Shown piece after piece: positions 25,715-34,618 of a stretch of DNA of 64,000 bases. Both the position numbers and the translations under genes were made by a program. Numbering within the stretch: position 1 is the stretch's first letter; each line of letters opens with the position of its first letter. Under the pieces are notes generated by a model. That model saw nothing but the letters and a program-made list of their open reading frames with translations, was not told the origin of the DNA and made no database searches. The stretch covers positions 24,062-88,061 of the forward strand of contig CAYJEQ010000002.1 in assembly GCA_964369235.1 (NCBI GenBank), written 5' to 3'. This DNA comes from CAYJEQ01 sp964369235 (GTDB taxonomy: Bacteria > Bacillota > Clostridia > Oscillospirales > Ruminococcaceae).

Positions 25715-27568
25715 TTATCGTGCTAAACCTGTACCCACGACATAGTTTACAGTGTCTCCTGTATAGTTATATATATTTTTGATTTTAGTTAGATTATCAG
25801 TATACTCTATTACCCTTGGACTATAAGTGGTATAAGAGTAACCTTGCCATTTACCCACATGGGTAAACCCTATGAAAATTCTTCCATTATATGCCTCACA
25901 AACTGGGTAATAAAAATTAGATGGATTGGCTGTCCCTGAAGTGATAGTAAATAATGTTGATGATATATCTGTGGCATTTGTCACTATCGTCCCTACTGAA
26001 TTATGCTGAGTTATTACAACTTGCACCGCTCCAACAGTGCTTATGCTACCATTGTAATTAGCCATCCTCATTAGTGTGTATTTTTCTAATACATCATCAT
26101 AGCCGACTGAATAACTATAAATATAACTGGAAGAACTAGCCCAAAGTAACAACTTTACAGATTTAACCACTGTGCCTGCATTTACATCTAGGTGGTCAAC
26201 CCAAACATAACCATCACTACCTTTGTGAATTTGTAGTAGATGCTCGTTACTGCCACCTACTGCTATAATATTAGCTTGTGCTATAATCTCCATATTAGCT
26301 GGACTTGTAGTCACATCCCCCCCAGTGTTTGATACCTCATACTGATTAACAAATGCTCTATTTTTAACTCCCCCTGACCTACCAGTGCCTGCTGGTATAG
26401 TTGGTGATTGTTGCATATTAATGATAGTGTTTGTAAGTAGCTGTGCATTTTCTGTATTATATCTATAGATGTTAGTAACTTTCCCACCAATATTTAGTGA
26501 ATAGTATAAAAAACCACTATTCCTACTTCTAGTCACCCACTGACCATCTGTCCTAACTGATACCTCGGCATCGTCCCATGCACCATTTCTAAATACCTGT
26601 GCAAAACGGAAATAACCATCTATAGTCATGTTTTTGCTGACTACATAGGGGAATTTTAGATAGGTGGTGGAACACTGAACAAATATCCCATCACTAAGCA
26701 GTGTATCAGGCTGTATGGTATCTACATAAACAGTATCAATGCTATATCCACTATCTTTAATCCAGTATGCACCGTCTGCTATATCTCCTGTAGGCTCGGT
26801 GGTTTGTACATATATCTTAGGTTTAACACCTCCTCCCCCACCTAGCTTAAAACCCAGTTTTTTATTTATTGTATCCACCGTAATACTAACTAAATCCCCA
26901 GTGATAAATGCCTTGTCTGGCAGTGCTGTATCCTCACCTGTAGCCTTAGCTGTATACCCTGTAAAGGTATCACCTGATGTATAGTCAGCTGTGGCTATAA
27001 ACTGCACTGTAAATAATCCTGATAGGGTTGGTAGTCCTGTTAGGCTGTGGACTGTGCCTGATTTTGCGTGGGTGGCTGTGTAGGTCTGTACACTTCGTAG
27101 CTGTTCATCACTATAATAGGCATTAATTATAGTTTGGTCATTGTCTGGATCGTCCTCTACTGTTACCCCACCTGTGAATTTAAGGGATAATCGGTGGGGC
27201 AGCTCTATACCTTCACCATCTAATATCCTGTGACCATCATTGCCGATTACTCCGTAATCTATACTATTTTTACTGCCCTCTAGTTGGTTTTTTTCGTTTA
27301 CACGAATGGACTTGATAGTATCGCTATTTACAGACTTATCTAGCATATGCTGAATAGTTTCACCTGTTTTACTACCTATCTGTTCTGCCCCTACTGGGGA
27401 ATTAATTAAGTCTATTAGACTATTGTACTGCTCTATATGTAAGCTAGGTAGCTTATCAAATATCGCCTTAACCTCTGAGGCTGTTTTACCTGTTAGGTCA
27501 TCTGGTGCTGAGGCTACTGAATGTTCCTCTATCTGCTGTAGGGTGATTTTTTTCTCTAGTATACTCAT
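25715..27568 (-). CDS. Putative phage tail fibre protein
   Basis: A 617-residue protein. The N-terminal part (about 1-160) contains an ADDLTGKT/EVKAIFDKLP-type segment common to fibre and baseplate proteins of Firmicute phages. The rest is beta-rich, with many Thr, Tyr and Gly and short repeats resembling beta-propeller or fibre strands (YVWVDHLDVNAG, YTTYSPRVIEYTDN). No enzyme motif was found. I start at the ATG at 27568 because AAAGGAG lies 8 bases upstream; a GTG at 27577 is an alternative. Confidence 0.65.
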   Translation of the reverse strand: MSILEKKITLQQIEEHSVASAPDDLTGKTASEVKAIFDKLPSLHIEQYNSLIDLINSPVGAEQIGSKTGETIQHMLDKSVNSDTIKSIRVNEKNQLEGSKNSIDYGVIGNDGHRILDGEGIELPHRLSLKFTGGVTVEDDPDNDQTIINAYYSDEQLRSVQTYTATHAKSGTVHSLTGLPTLSGLFTVQFIATADYTSGDTFTGYTAKATGEDTALPDKAFITGDLVSITVDTINKKLGFKLGGGGGVKPKIYVQTTEPTGDIADGAYWIKDSGYSIDTVYVDTIQPDTLLSDGIFVQCSTTYLKFPYVVSKNMTIDGYFRFAQVFRNGAWDDAEVSVRTDGQWVTRSRNSGFLYYSLNIGGKVTNIYRYNTENAQLLTNTIINMQQSPTIPAGTGRSGGVKNRAFVNQYEVSNTGGDVTTSPANMEIIAQANIIAVGGSNEHLLQIHKGSDGYVWVDHLDVNAGTVVKSVKLLLWASSSSYIYSYSVGYDDVLEKYTLMRMANYNGSISTVGAVQVVITQHNSVGTIVTNATDISSTLFTITSGTANPSNFYYPVCEAYNGRIFIGFTHVGKWQGYSYTTYSPRVIEYTDNLTKIKNIYNYTGDTVNYVVGTGLAR

Positions 27569-27583
27569 CTCTACCACTCCTTT

Positions 27584-29467
27584 CTAACCTTTACCATAAT
27601 TATAGGTGGTAAAATATTTTGTAATTTCGTATATACCTAGGCTCTCGTCTAAACTACTATTTTCTATCCTAAACTGTAAGGTGGTGTACTTTCGGATTTT
27701 GTGGTTAAAGTATATTCTTTTAGGGGTGGAGGTGGTGAGAAATGTAAATCTAGTAAAATCTATATTCTCCCAACCAAATATAGAAAAGCTCCCACTGCGT
27801 ATTAGCTCAAAAGGCTCCCCATCTACCGAAACATATATATTAGCACCTGTTTTGTAGCTGGGTTTTATAAGTAGTAGTCCACCTTTTCTCTCCATGGTCT
27901 TTAGCAGTGCCACATTGCCATCATCATCTGCTGGAGTATCCCAGTAGGCAGTAATAGCCTGTCCATTATCCCTGTACTTTGTCATATTGTCTATATGGGT
28001 ATTTAGCTTGCAGATACCACCGTCACTGCCACCAAAATATAAATTCCCCTTGTGAGATAACAGAGCATTTATATCCAGCCCTTGCCATAGATAACCTTCA
28101 TACTGATAGCTATTACCACTACCTGTTTTCTGTCTACTATCTAGTAGGTACACCCTAGAGTTAATAGCTAGAAGATAGTAACTATTCCACTGGCAAGCTA
28201 TTGCCCTGTGAAGACTTGCTTCTTTTGTCAGTTTAGGATCTATGTAGTAGGATCGGTTTTGTAGGGTTCTTTCGGCAGTAACCAGGTTGGAGGTTATGGC
28301 ATAAACCCCCATACTAGAAAGAAACAAAGGCTCATCTACTAGATTAACAAAGGTATTCCCTGCTATTGCTCCAACCCCTGTTACCCCTTGTTTAATAGGG
28401 AAGATTGCCCCATCATCTAAAAGTTCCCCTGTTCTTACAAATATGGTGCTATCCTGCTGATTATCTTCCTTAATAATAAGTAGATATTCACCAAGTTTAG
28501 CGTATCCCATTACCCCTGTATTCTCACTGCCGATAATGCCGTAGTTTATATCAGGGAAGTAGGTGGGATCATCTATTTCACACCAGAAATCCCATGCTTT
28601 ATACTGGCTATTCCCAGTAAGGAAAACCCTATTATCTCCCCCGATGCCATAGTAGGCAAAGGTGGTGGAGTTCTTTATTCGCTGGCTGTAGTTTTCTACA
28701 GTTTTACTGTAGCATATCTCTACATTATCCTGTCCTGATACTATAGGAGCTGAGGGTGCAGTGTTAAATTTCACCTGACCTAAACTGCGATCTACAGTAA
28801 AATTAACCCCCTCACTCCAGCTTACTACCCCTGATGTAGTGGTAATCTCCACAGTAACACTACTGCTATCTATGTCCTTAGCTGATAGCTGATAGATTTT
28901 GCTGCTACCATCGGAGAGAAAACCTTCCCTACGATAGGGTGTAATTAGGTTTATACCTTTGTAGGATACCCCTCCAGTGCCATCGGGATTTTTACTAATT
29001 ACCACCAGTGGTATGGTGGCTATATCCGACACAGGTTGTAAGCTACTGCCATCATATACTAGGTAATCCTCCCCAGTTAGAATAAATATTTTAGTATCTC
29101 CCTTATGTTCCATGAAAAAAGCCTTGGATCTGTTATCAGCTAGGTTTTCCCCAATAAGCTCTATACTTTCACTGCCTTCAATGGTGTAATCGGTAAATTT
29201 ATAAAGGTTACTGCCTATATGGGCAATAAATATCTCCTGATCATTAATATGTCCATAGAAGATACCGTTAACACTGCCCTCTTTATGATACAAGGTAGTG
29301 TATCCCAGCCTTTTTTCTGGTAATCCTGCTGTGTCGGAAATCATATTTAACATATCAGCAGCCCTACTACCTCCCACACTACCAGCCTCTACGGAATAAT
29401 CAACCCCTAAAAATCCCCTATAGGTAGATAGCTTAGGTTTTTTTGCTGGAGGAACTTTTACTGCCAT
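27584..29467 (-). CDS. Phage virion protein, stabilisation/tail-hub-like
   Basis: A 627-residue protein beginning with a Lys/Pro-rich stretch and a conserved-looking FLGVDYSVEAGSVGGSRAAD. A beta-rich propeller-like body follows (FIAHIGSNLYKFTDY, GLDINALLSHKGNLYFGGSD). In short-tailed phages a protein of this size, encoded after the connector, closes the head and forms the short tail. The assignment rests on order and general character. Its start overlaps the upstream gene by 10 bases. Confidence 0.6.
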   Translation of the reverse strand: MAVKVPPAKKPKLSTYRGFLGVDYSVEAGSVGGSRAADMLNMISDTAGLPEKRLGYTTLYHKEGSVNGIFYGHINDQEIFIAHIGSNLYKFTDYTIEGSESIELIGENLADNRSKAFFMEHKGDTKIFILTGEDYLVYDGSSLQPVSDIATIPLVVISKNPDGTGGVSYKGINLITPYRREGFLSDGSSKIYQLSAKDIDSSSVTVEITTTSGVVSWSEGVNFTVDRSLGQVKFNTAPSAPIVSGQDNVEICYSKTVENYSQRIKNSTTFAYYGIGGDNRVFLTGNSQYKAWDFWCEIDDPTYFPDINYGIIGSENTGVMGYAKLGEYLLIIKEDNQQDSTIFVRTGELLDDGAIFPIKQGVTGVGAIAGNTFVNLVDEPLFLSSMGVYAITSNLVTAERTLQNRSYYIDPKLTKEASLHRAIACQWNSYYLLAINSRVYLLDSRQKTGSGNSYQYEGYLWQGLDINALLSHKGNLYFGGSDGGICKLNTHIDNMTKYRDNGQAITAYWDTPADDDGNVALLKTMERKGGLLLIKPSYKTGANIYVSVDGEPFELIRSGSFSIFGWENIDFTRFTFLTTSTPKRIYFNHKIRKYTTLQFRIENSSLDESLGIYEITKYFTTYNYGKG

Positions 29468-30330
29468 AGCTGTCCTCCTCCCAGTATAGTTGCCACCTGT
29501 TTAGGTTGACGGATTATTATGCTATTTCTTATTGCCTCATACTCATTGCGATAGATAGAAGCCTTAGTAGCATCATCATCTATCCAGATATAATAGGAAG
29601 CCAGTAAAGGCAGTAACACCCTTGCCCAGCTATCCAGTTGTATGTTTTCTGTATCCTCAGTGTACTGGGTGAATTTTTTAGGCAGTTTGCGATACTTTAC
29701 AATATACTCTCCCTGTGGTGTTCGTGGGATATTTAGGATAGTTTCACTATCTATGTAGTAATCATTTATAGCCTTGTATACTCCACTATTATCCCTATAA
29801 CCCAGCTCCTTAAAATTATAAAAATCCTCATCATAATCCTTAAAATCATAGGAAATATACTGGCTGTTTAGGTGGATATCCTCTAGGGCAAGGGAATTTA
29901 TACTGCTGTATATACCAAGGGATTTTACGCTATAAGCGTAGTCCCCAGTAAAGCTAAGGCTAACACTGCCAGTAGCAAAATCCCTATATATCCCATATCC
30001 TCCCCCAGTAAGCTCTATCTCTCTAACCCCATTATCATCGGTAACGGTAAGTAGACCTACCCCATCACAAAGCAGTGCAAAGGCTCTTGCTCCCACTGCT
30101 GTAAACACCAGTGGATCACTGCCATTATAGTAGCCACCATCTGTGGTACAGATATTTTCCTGTGGCTGATGGCTTAGATTAATCACCCCTACTATGGGGG
30201 CGATTTCGGTGGTAATAACAGCCATGGCACGATTTATCCCTGTGGGGATAATATTGGGATCTTCTTTATATTTGCTCTGATCATCAAAGCCCAAAGCAAA
30301 TATCTCCTGTTTTAACTCTTTATAGGTCAC
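29458..30330 (-). CDS. Putative head-tail connector (adaptor) protein
   Basis: A 290-residue protein starting at GTG behind AGGAGGAG. Its opening (TYKELKQEIFALGFDDQSKY...IIPTGINRAMAVITTEI) and its C-terminal helix (WARVLLPLLASYYIWIDDDA-TKASIYRNEYEAIRNSI) match the two-part organisation of phage adaptor proteins, with an inserted beta-rich domain. A stem-loop (ATCCCACTAA/TTAGTGGGAT) precedes its ribosome binding site. Assigned by context plus this resemblance. Confidence 0.6.
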   Translation of the reverse strand: MTYKELKQEIFALGFDDQSKYKEDPNIIPTGINRAMAVITTEIAPIVGVINLSHQPQENICTTDGGYYNGSDPLVFTAVGARAFALLCDGVGLLTVTDDNGVREIELTGGGYGIYRDFATGSVSLSFTGDYAYSVKSLGIYSSINSLALEDIHLNSQYISYDFKDYDEDFYNFKELGYRDNSGVYKAINDYYIDSETILNIPRTPQGEYIVKYRKLPKKFTQYTEDTENIQLDSWARVLLPLLASYYIWIDDDATKASIYRNEYEAIRNSIIIRQPKQVATILGGGQLWQ

Positions 30331-30352
30331 TGTTTCTCCTCCTTTCTAAAAC

Positions 30353-30389
30353 ATCCCACTAAAACATTTAATAAATCTCTTAGTGGGAT
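30353..30389 (-). repeat. Inverted repeat just upstream of a ribosome binding site
   Basis: ATCCCACTAA and TTAGTGGGAT form a perfect 10-base-pair stem, extended by AAAAC/GTTTT with one mismatch, directly before AGAAAGGAGG of the connector gene. Confidence 0.75.
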
Positions 30390-30438
30390 AGTTTTATAGG
30401 TTCTGATATTTTCTAACAAGTAAGCCTTAATTTATCCA

Positions 30439-30795
30439 CTATGGAAGTTCGATTAACGCTATTTTAATCTGGGTGGAGGAAGGTATTACCACCACCGAGC
30501 CTCTATTCTCTCCAGTGACCTGCTTAAATGCACCACTGTCCACTGTAATACCAAATAGACCTGTAGCCCCTACAGTGTAGGTCACATCACCTGCACCCTG
30601 TATGCCATCACCTTTTTTAATGGTAATGGTGCCTTCGGCAGTGCCACCTTCTACAAGGATAAGGGTTTTAAAATCCTTACCCATAAAATCCAGCTTAAAT
30701 CCATCTACAACACTAGTTGCAGCTACAAAGGTCACCCCCTTGCTCAGTTCATTTACATCGGATATTTTTACTCTTTCTACTAGTTTAATTGCCAT
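30439..30795 (-). CDS. Small beta-rich virion protein, possibly head decoration
   Basis: A 118-residue protein, predicted all-beta, rich in Gly, Thr and Val (TLILVEGGTAEGTITIKKGD, GATGLFGITVDSGAF). Its place right after the major capsid gene and its size suit a capsid decoration or stabilising protein. No specific family is recognised. Confidence 0.6.
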   Translation of the reverse strand: MAIKLVERVKISDVNELSKGVTFVAATSVVDGFKLDFMGKDFKTLILVEGGTAEGTITIKKGDGIQGAGDVTYTVGATGLFGITVDSGAFKQVTGENRGSVVVIPSSTQIKIALIELP

Positions 30796-30855
30796 AATGC
30801 TTCCTACCTTTCTTTATGTCCCAGTATTGTGGGCACTTTAGTTATGTGTAAAATT

Positions 30856-31692
30856 TTAGTCGGTGTACTTAACATTAAGTACCATCATTTCCTTAGGGCG
30901 TACAATCTTGCCATCGTATAGAGCAAAGCCCTTAACAGCATCGGAAAATCTATCCTCTGGACGGTATGCCTCGGTATGTACCAGTGGATTACAGAAAGCA
31001 ATAGCTCGGTCAGTTTTAATCTGGATAAGCTCCCCACCGTCCTTAGTGGCGATGTTATTACTCATCTTAACCTCAATATTGCCATACTTACCTACCCTGC
31101 CGTTGGTCATCATCATGGAGTTATCGGTGTCTAGCTTAATATATGCCTGTTTAAGCAGCATATAAAACTGTGGTGAAACGGTAATTGTCACCCTAGTGTT
31201 CTGGCTAACATCATTCTGATAAAGCTTCATCAGTGCTTCATCAATCTTATCTAGCACATTATCCTTAGTTACCTTGTATGCAGTTTTACTGTCTAGTATA
31301 GCCATCTTATCTAGGGATAGATTTGCAATAAATTTATCCATCTCGCAAGCTAGACCTTCGCTGGTTTCTAGATTAAGGGCTGTTTCCACACTTTCCTTAG
31401 CTAGTCGGCTGGTATCTAGATCCTCCATCATATAGTTAAAATATGCTATCTGATTAATATTCATGGTTACTGCTGTATCCTGAATTTCCTCAGCTGTAGG
31501 CAGAACAATGCCACCTGAATTTGTAGTGTAGATGGTTGGCTTTGCCACACCTAGAATTCTTACACTATCACCGATGTTTTTTACCTCTCCTTCGTATTGA
31601 CGGTTGGTATTCTCTGCAAATACACATAATCTCTCTAGCTCCCTGCCGATTGCCTTGTTCCAAACTGTTGGTATAAAATTCTTCATTGCCAT
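30856..31692 (-). CDS. Major capsid (coat) protein, P22-type HK97 fold
   Basis: A 278-residue protein opening MAMKNFIPTVWNKAIGRELE. It has a long helical spine (SVETALNLETSEGLACEMDK-FIANLSLD), a VTITVSPQFYMLLKQA segment and the late beta strands (AIAFCNPLVHTEAYRPEDRF). These are typical of coat proteins of the P22-type group in Firmicute prophages. I start at the ATG at 31692 behind AAGGAAG. CTA is its commonest Leu codon, as in host genes. Confidence 0.82.
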   Translation of the reverse strand: MAMKNFIPTVWNKAIGRELERLCVFAENTNRQYEGEVKNIGDSVRILGVAKPTIYTTNSGGIVLPTAEEIQDTAVTMNINQIAYFNYMMEDLDTSRLAKESVETALNLETSEGLACEMDKFIANLSLDKMAILDSKTAYKVTKDNVLDKIDEALMKLYQNDVSQNTRVTITVSPQFYMLLKQAYIKLDTDNSMMMTNGRVGKYGNIEVKMSNNIATKDGGELIQIKTDRAIAFCNPLVHTEAYRPEDRFSDAVKGFALYDGKIVRPKEMMVLNVKYTD

Positions 31693-31743
31693 AATTTTTT
31701 CTTCCTTTCTCAACTTTAAATTTTTGTTTTTCCTATGTAATGG

Positions 31744-32280
31744 TTATCTCCAGTGTTCCATGGATTTTAGGATTTTTACATAGTTTCTGTCTACCTCATT
31801 TTGGCTCATCTTCTCCACCTGTGAACGGGTGTACAGGTCATTTCCTGTAGCAGTAGCTACATCTCCCATAGTTGGTGGCACATTCTTGCCCTTGCGATGA
31901 TTACAGATGTTATAAGCCTCAATAGGGCTTAAGCTACCTGTAGCCATTAAGCTGTAAAACACCTCCCCTAACTCCTTGCAGTCCCCTGAAATCTCATGGG
32001 GATAGGCTGCTCTAATCTTACCTATATCCCTTTGTAGGATATGCCTGTCATGTAGCTTTCTGTAGTAATCCCTTTCCTGTGTTAGAGCTTTAATAATCTG
32101 CTGGTTTTGTAAAAGCTCTTTTTTAAGGATTTCTAGCTGATATACCTGTGGTTTTTCTGTAACAGCTTCCTTAGTAACCACTGGTACACCCGGAGAAGCT
32201 ACCAGTTTAATACTCTGTAGGTTTTCCTGTGGTATTGCTGGGGCTTCTGGCTGTGGTACTGCCTTTGTCTGATTAATCAT
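31744..32280 (-). CDS. Putative capsid scaffolding protein
   Basis: A 178-residue hydrophilic protein. It has a Pro/Glu-rich N-terminus and a central coiled coil (VYQLEILKKELLQNQQIIKA followed by LTQERDYYRK). The C-terminal helical domain (SQVEKMSQNEVDRNYVKILK) resembles the coat-binding tail of scaffolds. Size and position directly before the coat gene support scaffold function. I start at the ATG at 32280, not the one at 32292, which touches the AAGAAAGG site. Confidence 0.65.
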   Translation of the reverse strand: MINQTKAVPQPEAPAIPQENLQSIKLVASPGVPVVTKEAVTEKPQVYQLEILKKELLQNQQIIKALTQERDYYRKLHDRHILQRDIGKIRAAYPHEISGDCKELGEVFYSLMATGSLSPIEAYNICNHRKGKNVPPTMGDVATATGNDLYTRSQVEKMSQNEVDRNYVKILKSMEHWR

Positions 32281-32295
32281 TCTCTTGACCATCCT

Positions 32296-32542
32296 TTCTT
32301 ATTTACTACCTAGTGGTAGCCTTAGACTATCAAAAAACCCACAAACGCAAAATTTACTAAAAAATGAGTAGAAAATTTTGCTTGCTGTGTCACTATTAAC
32401 TTTCAAATTTCGCTCATATACTCTGGTATTACTCGCTTATTTGTAAGTTAAGCTCCTTGCCTTGCAGATTTTTTGTCAGTCTACCAGTGTGTTCAAAAAA
32501 CCATAGCTTTTTGACACCCTGTGGCTACCTAGTGGTAGTCTT
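32296..32542 (-). other. Non-coding spacer within the phage-like cluster
   Basis: Bounded by two copies of the palindromic CTACCTAGTGGTAG (32306-32319 and 32525-32538). It contains a hairpin of CGCAAAATTTACT with AGTAGAAAATTTTGC. No reading frame is supportable. It could be a small inserted element or a processed leader of the scaffold gene. Confidence 0.5.
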
Positions 32543-32710
32543 TTATTCTTCATCACTTTGCTCTACCTCAGTGGTTTTGCCATTGGTTTGATTTATTTTA
32601 ATATGCTCCTCCCAAACGGATCTACACTTTGGGCAGCGCATAGTGTGAACTAATGTTCGATTTGAAAGTAGTTTATAGCCTATTATTCTAGGCTCTACAT
32701 TGCAACACAT
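32543..32710 (-). CDS. Small zinc-ribbon protein (Com-like)
   Basis: A 55-residue peptide with Cys2, Cys3 and a later RCPKC (Cys26, Cys29), giving a CC...CxxC arrangement like the small zinc-finger proteins of phages such as Mu Com. It then has WEEHIKINQTNG and an acidic tail. The AGGAGG site lies about 12 bases upstream of the ATG at 32710. It sits between portal and scaffold. Mu Com is a translational activator of an RNA-modification gene; whether this one binds RNA is unknown. Confidence 0.55.
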   Translation of the reverse strand: MCCNVEPRIIGYKLLSNRTLVHTMRCPKCRSVWEEHIKINQTNGKTTEVEQSDEE

Positions 32711-32743
32711 ACTCTGTATTCACCTCCTTTATATTATTCTATT

Positions 32744-32866
32744 TATAGTCGGCAAGGTGCAAAACAAGTCAGTTAAGCTTTACAACCTCACCCCTTCGGT
32801 TTTAAAAGCTTAATGTTTTACACTTGCCTTAATCTATAGTCGGCAAGGTGCAAAACAAGTCAGTTA
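32744..32866. repeat. 91-base-offset direct repeat at the portal 3' end
   Basis: A 32-base segment (starting TATAGTCGGCAAGGTGCAAA) occurs at 32744-32775 and again at 32835-32866. The second copy contains the stop codon of the portal gene. Between them, GGCAAGGTGCAAAACA is matched by an imperfect complement (TGTTTTACACTTGCC) and two AAGCTT boxes, so the spacer can fold into a long hairpin. Confidence 0.75.
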
Positions 32867-34366
32867 TGATTCACGGGTTTTTATTAAATCCTCTAGCTGT
32901 TTCTTAGGCACTGTCGAGTAGTTATCTAACAGTGAAAGATACTCATTAAAGTCGATATACCCCTTCTCTAATACTCTTTCTAATGCCAGCTCTTGACTTA
33001 GTCTGCTATATGGATCTACTGGGGTAACATCTACCTTAATATTAATATCAAGGCCTGCTAACTGCTCCCTTGACACTATGTAATTTTTAGAATTTTCCCC
33101 TAATATTTTAATACCATCTACTGCGTAAATCCTCCACAGTCTATGCCATATTACTGCAATATCCTCGATACACTGTTTAAAGGATTGTACCTGTTCATTT
33201 AGTGGCACTGCTGCCTGATCCCTTGCTGCTTTAATAGCTGCACCACTGGCTTTGGTTGGATCTACATTACCTACCGAGGCATCGCTGGCACCCTCTAAGG
33301 CTCTAGTTAGATTAATTAGCTCATTTTGTAGATTAGAGGCGTCTTGAGATATAGGTGCTGGTCTTAGATACTGGATAATTGTATCAATAGGATTTCCCTC
33401 TAGATTATCCACCTCAATTTTTGCCCCAGCCTTGTCTAACTCATCTATATTGGTAACCTTATTTCTGTCATAGGCGATTTTGTTATAGGCATCTCGCTTG
33501 GTCATTACTGAGCGACGGGCTAGGGTTTTATTTACCTCTAGCTGATTAGCTATGAGAAAATCCACATTGCCCACCCCACGAGCAGTACCAAACCTTTCCT
33601 CCCATCTCAGCCCTACAACTGGGTATACATCAAGGCCTTTAATAGTTTCCATTGGGCTGTACACCAGCTCTCTAACACTTCTAGCAAAGGTTAACTCCCC
33701 CTGTCCCAGCTCCATATATAAAAGGCTTGTACACAGTGGATCGGTGGTGTTTTGCTGATTATCACCTTTATGGCTGTAATCCTCATCACCCTGTATTAAC
33801 ATAATCTCCTCCTCTGAAATCCCCTTAGCCCTTGCGGTAGCTTGTACCTTACTTACTGGTATTCTCTCGGCGATAATTATCCACTGTTGGCTATTAATAT
33901 TAGGGTTAGTTTCATCGGCAAAATACACATTGGTACTATGTATCTCGGACAGTTTAAGCTCTGGGGAGTTTTCCCCGTTCTTAGCCCAGAAGTATATATA
34001 GTGATCCCCTGTAATACAGGCGTTTTTAAGCAGTGACCACATATAGAAATCCATCTTTAACCTATCCCATTGTTTGGCTGCATATTCATTTAGCAGTTTA
34101 CATATCTGCTGGGATTTTTCCTCCTCTGTATGAGGCGAGTAAACTATAGCCATGTTATTTTGAGCTATGTTACTAATCTTATATTTGCAGATTGGCTTAA
34201 TAAAATTAAGACTAGGTAGCTCCTCTTCCTCACCTATGCCACGCCAGTGATTACCTATGTAAAAATCATGGCATCGGCTACTTATTCCATAAAGATTATT
34301 TGCTATATGGTGATTAATACCCTGCTGATATTTCTCCCATATGTGATTGTACAGTTCTTTGTTCAA
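32864..34366 (-). CDS. Phage portal protein
   Basis: A 500-residue portal. Helical N-terminal wing (NNLYGISSRCHDFYIGNHWR), the core with WEERFGTARGVGNVDFLIAN, the stem region (QLEVNKTLARRSVMTKRDAY), then NLTRALEGASDASVGNVDPT and GAAIKAARDQAAVPLNEQVQ typical of short-tailed-phage portals. It forms the DNA entry ring and docks the terminase encoded upstream. A duplicated segment overlaps its 3' end. Confidence 0.85.
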   Translation of the reverse strand: MNKELYNHIWEKYQQGINHHIANNLYGISSRCHDFYIGNHWRGIGEEEELPSLNFIKPICKYKISNIAQNNMAIVYSPHTEEEKSQQICKLLNEYAAKQWDRLKMDFYMWSLLKNACITGDHYIYFWAKNGENSPELKLSEIHSTNVYFADETNPNINSQQWIIIAERIPVSKVQATARAKGISEEEIMLIQGDEDYSHKGDNQQNTTDPLCTSLLYMELGQGELTFARSVRELVYSPMETIKGLDVYPVVGLRWEERFGTARGVGNVDFLIANQLEVNKTLARRSVMTKRDAYNKIAYDRNKVTNIDELDKAGAKIEVDNLEGNPIDTIIQYLRPAPISQDASNLQNELINLTRALEGASDASVGNVDPTKASGAAIKAARDQAAVPLNEQVQSFKQCIEDIAVIWHRLWRIYAVDGIKILGENSKNYIVSREQLAGLDINIKVDVTPVDPYSRLSQELALERVLEKGYIDFNEYLSLLDNYSTVPKKQLEDLIKTRES

Positions 34367-34390
34367 GGTTATCCCTCCTTATTAATATAA

Positions 34391-34618
34391 CTATTCTCTG
34401 TCCTTCCAACCGTCGTAACGGTCGATGTCCTGTAGTAATTTATGATAATAATGATTATGCTCACTGGGTTTACTTGGTTTATTTATCTTTGGTATTAACT
34501 GTGGCAGAGGTTTCTTTTTTTCCACTGCTCTACCATCTCTTAAACCTAGTCGATATGCCCCTATTACCATAACTGCCATTACTAGTGCCATAATAACTAA
34601 ACTTCCCTCATATAACAT
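34391..34618 (-). CDS. Small single-span membrane protein
   Basis: A 75-residue peptide with one membrane segment (about residues 4-22, GSLVIMALVMAVMVIGAYRL) and a basic, Pro-rich tail. It starts at the ATG at 34618 after GGAAAGGACA and overlaps the terminase 3' end by 11 bases. No family is recognised; translational coupling to the terminase is likely. Confidence 0.6.
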   Translation of the reverse strand: MLYEGSLVIMALVMAVMVIGAYRLGLRDGRAVEKKKPLPQLIPKINKPSKPSEHNHYYHKLLQDIDRYDGWKDRE

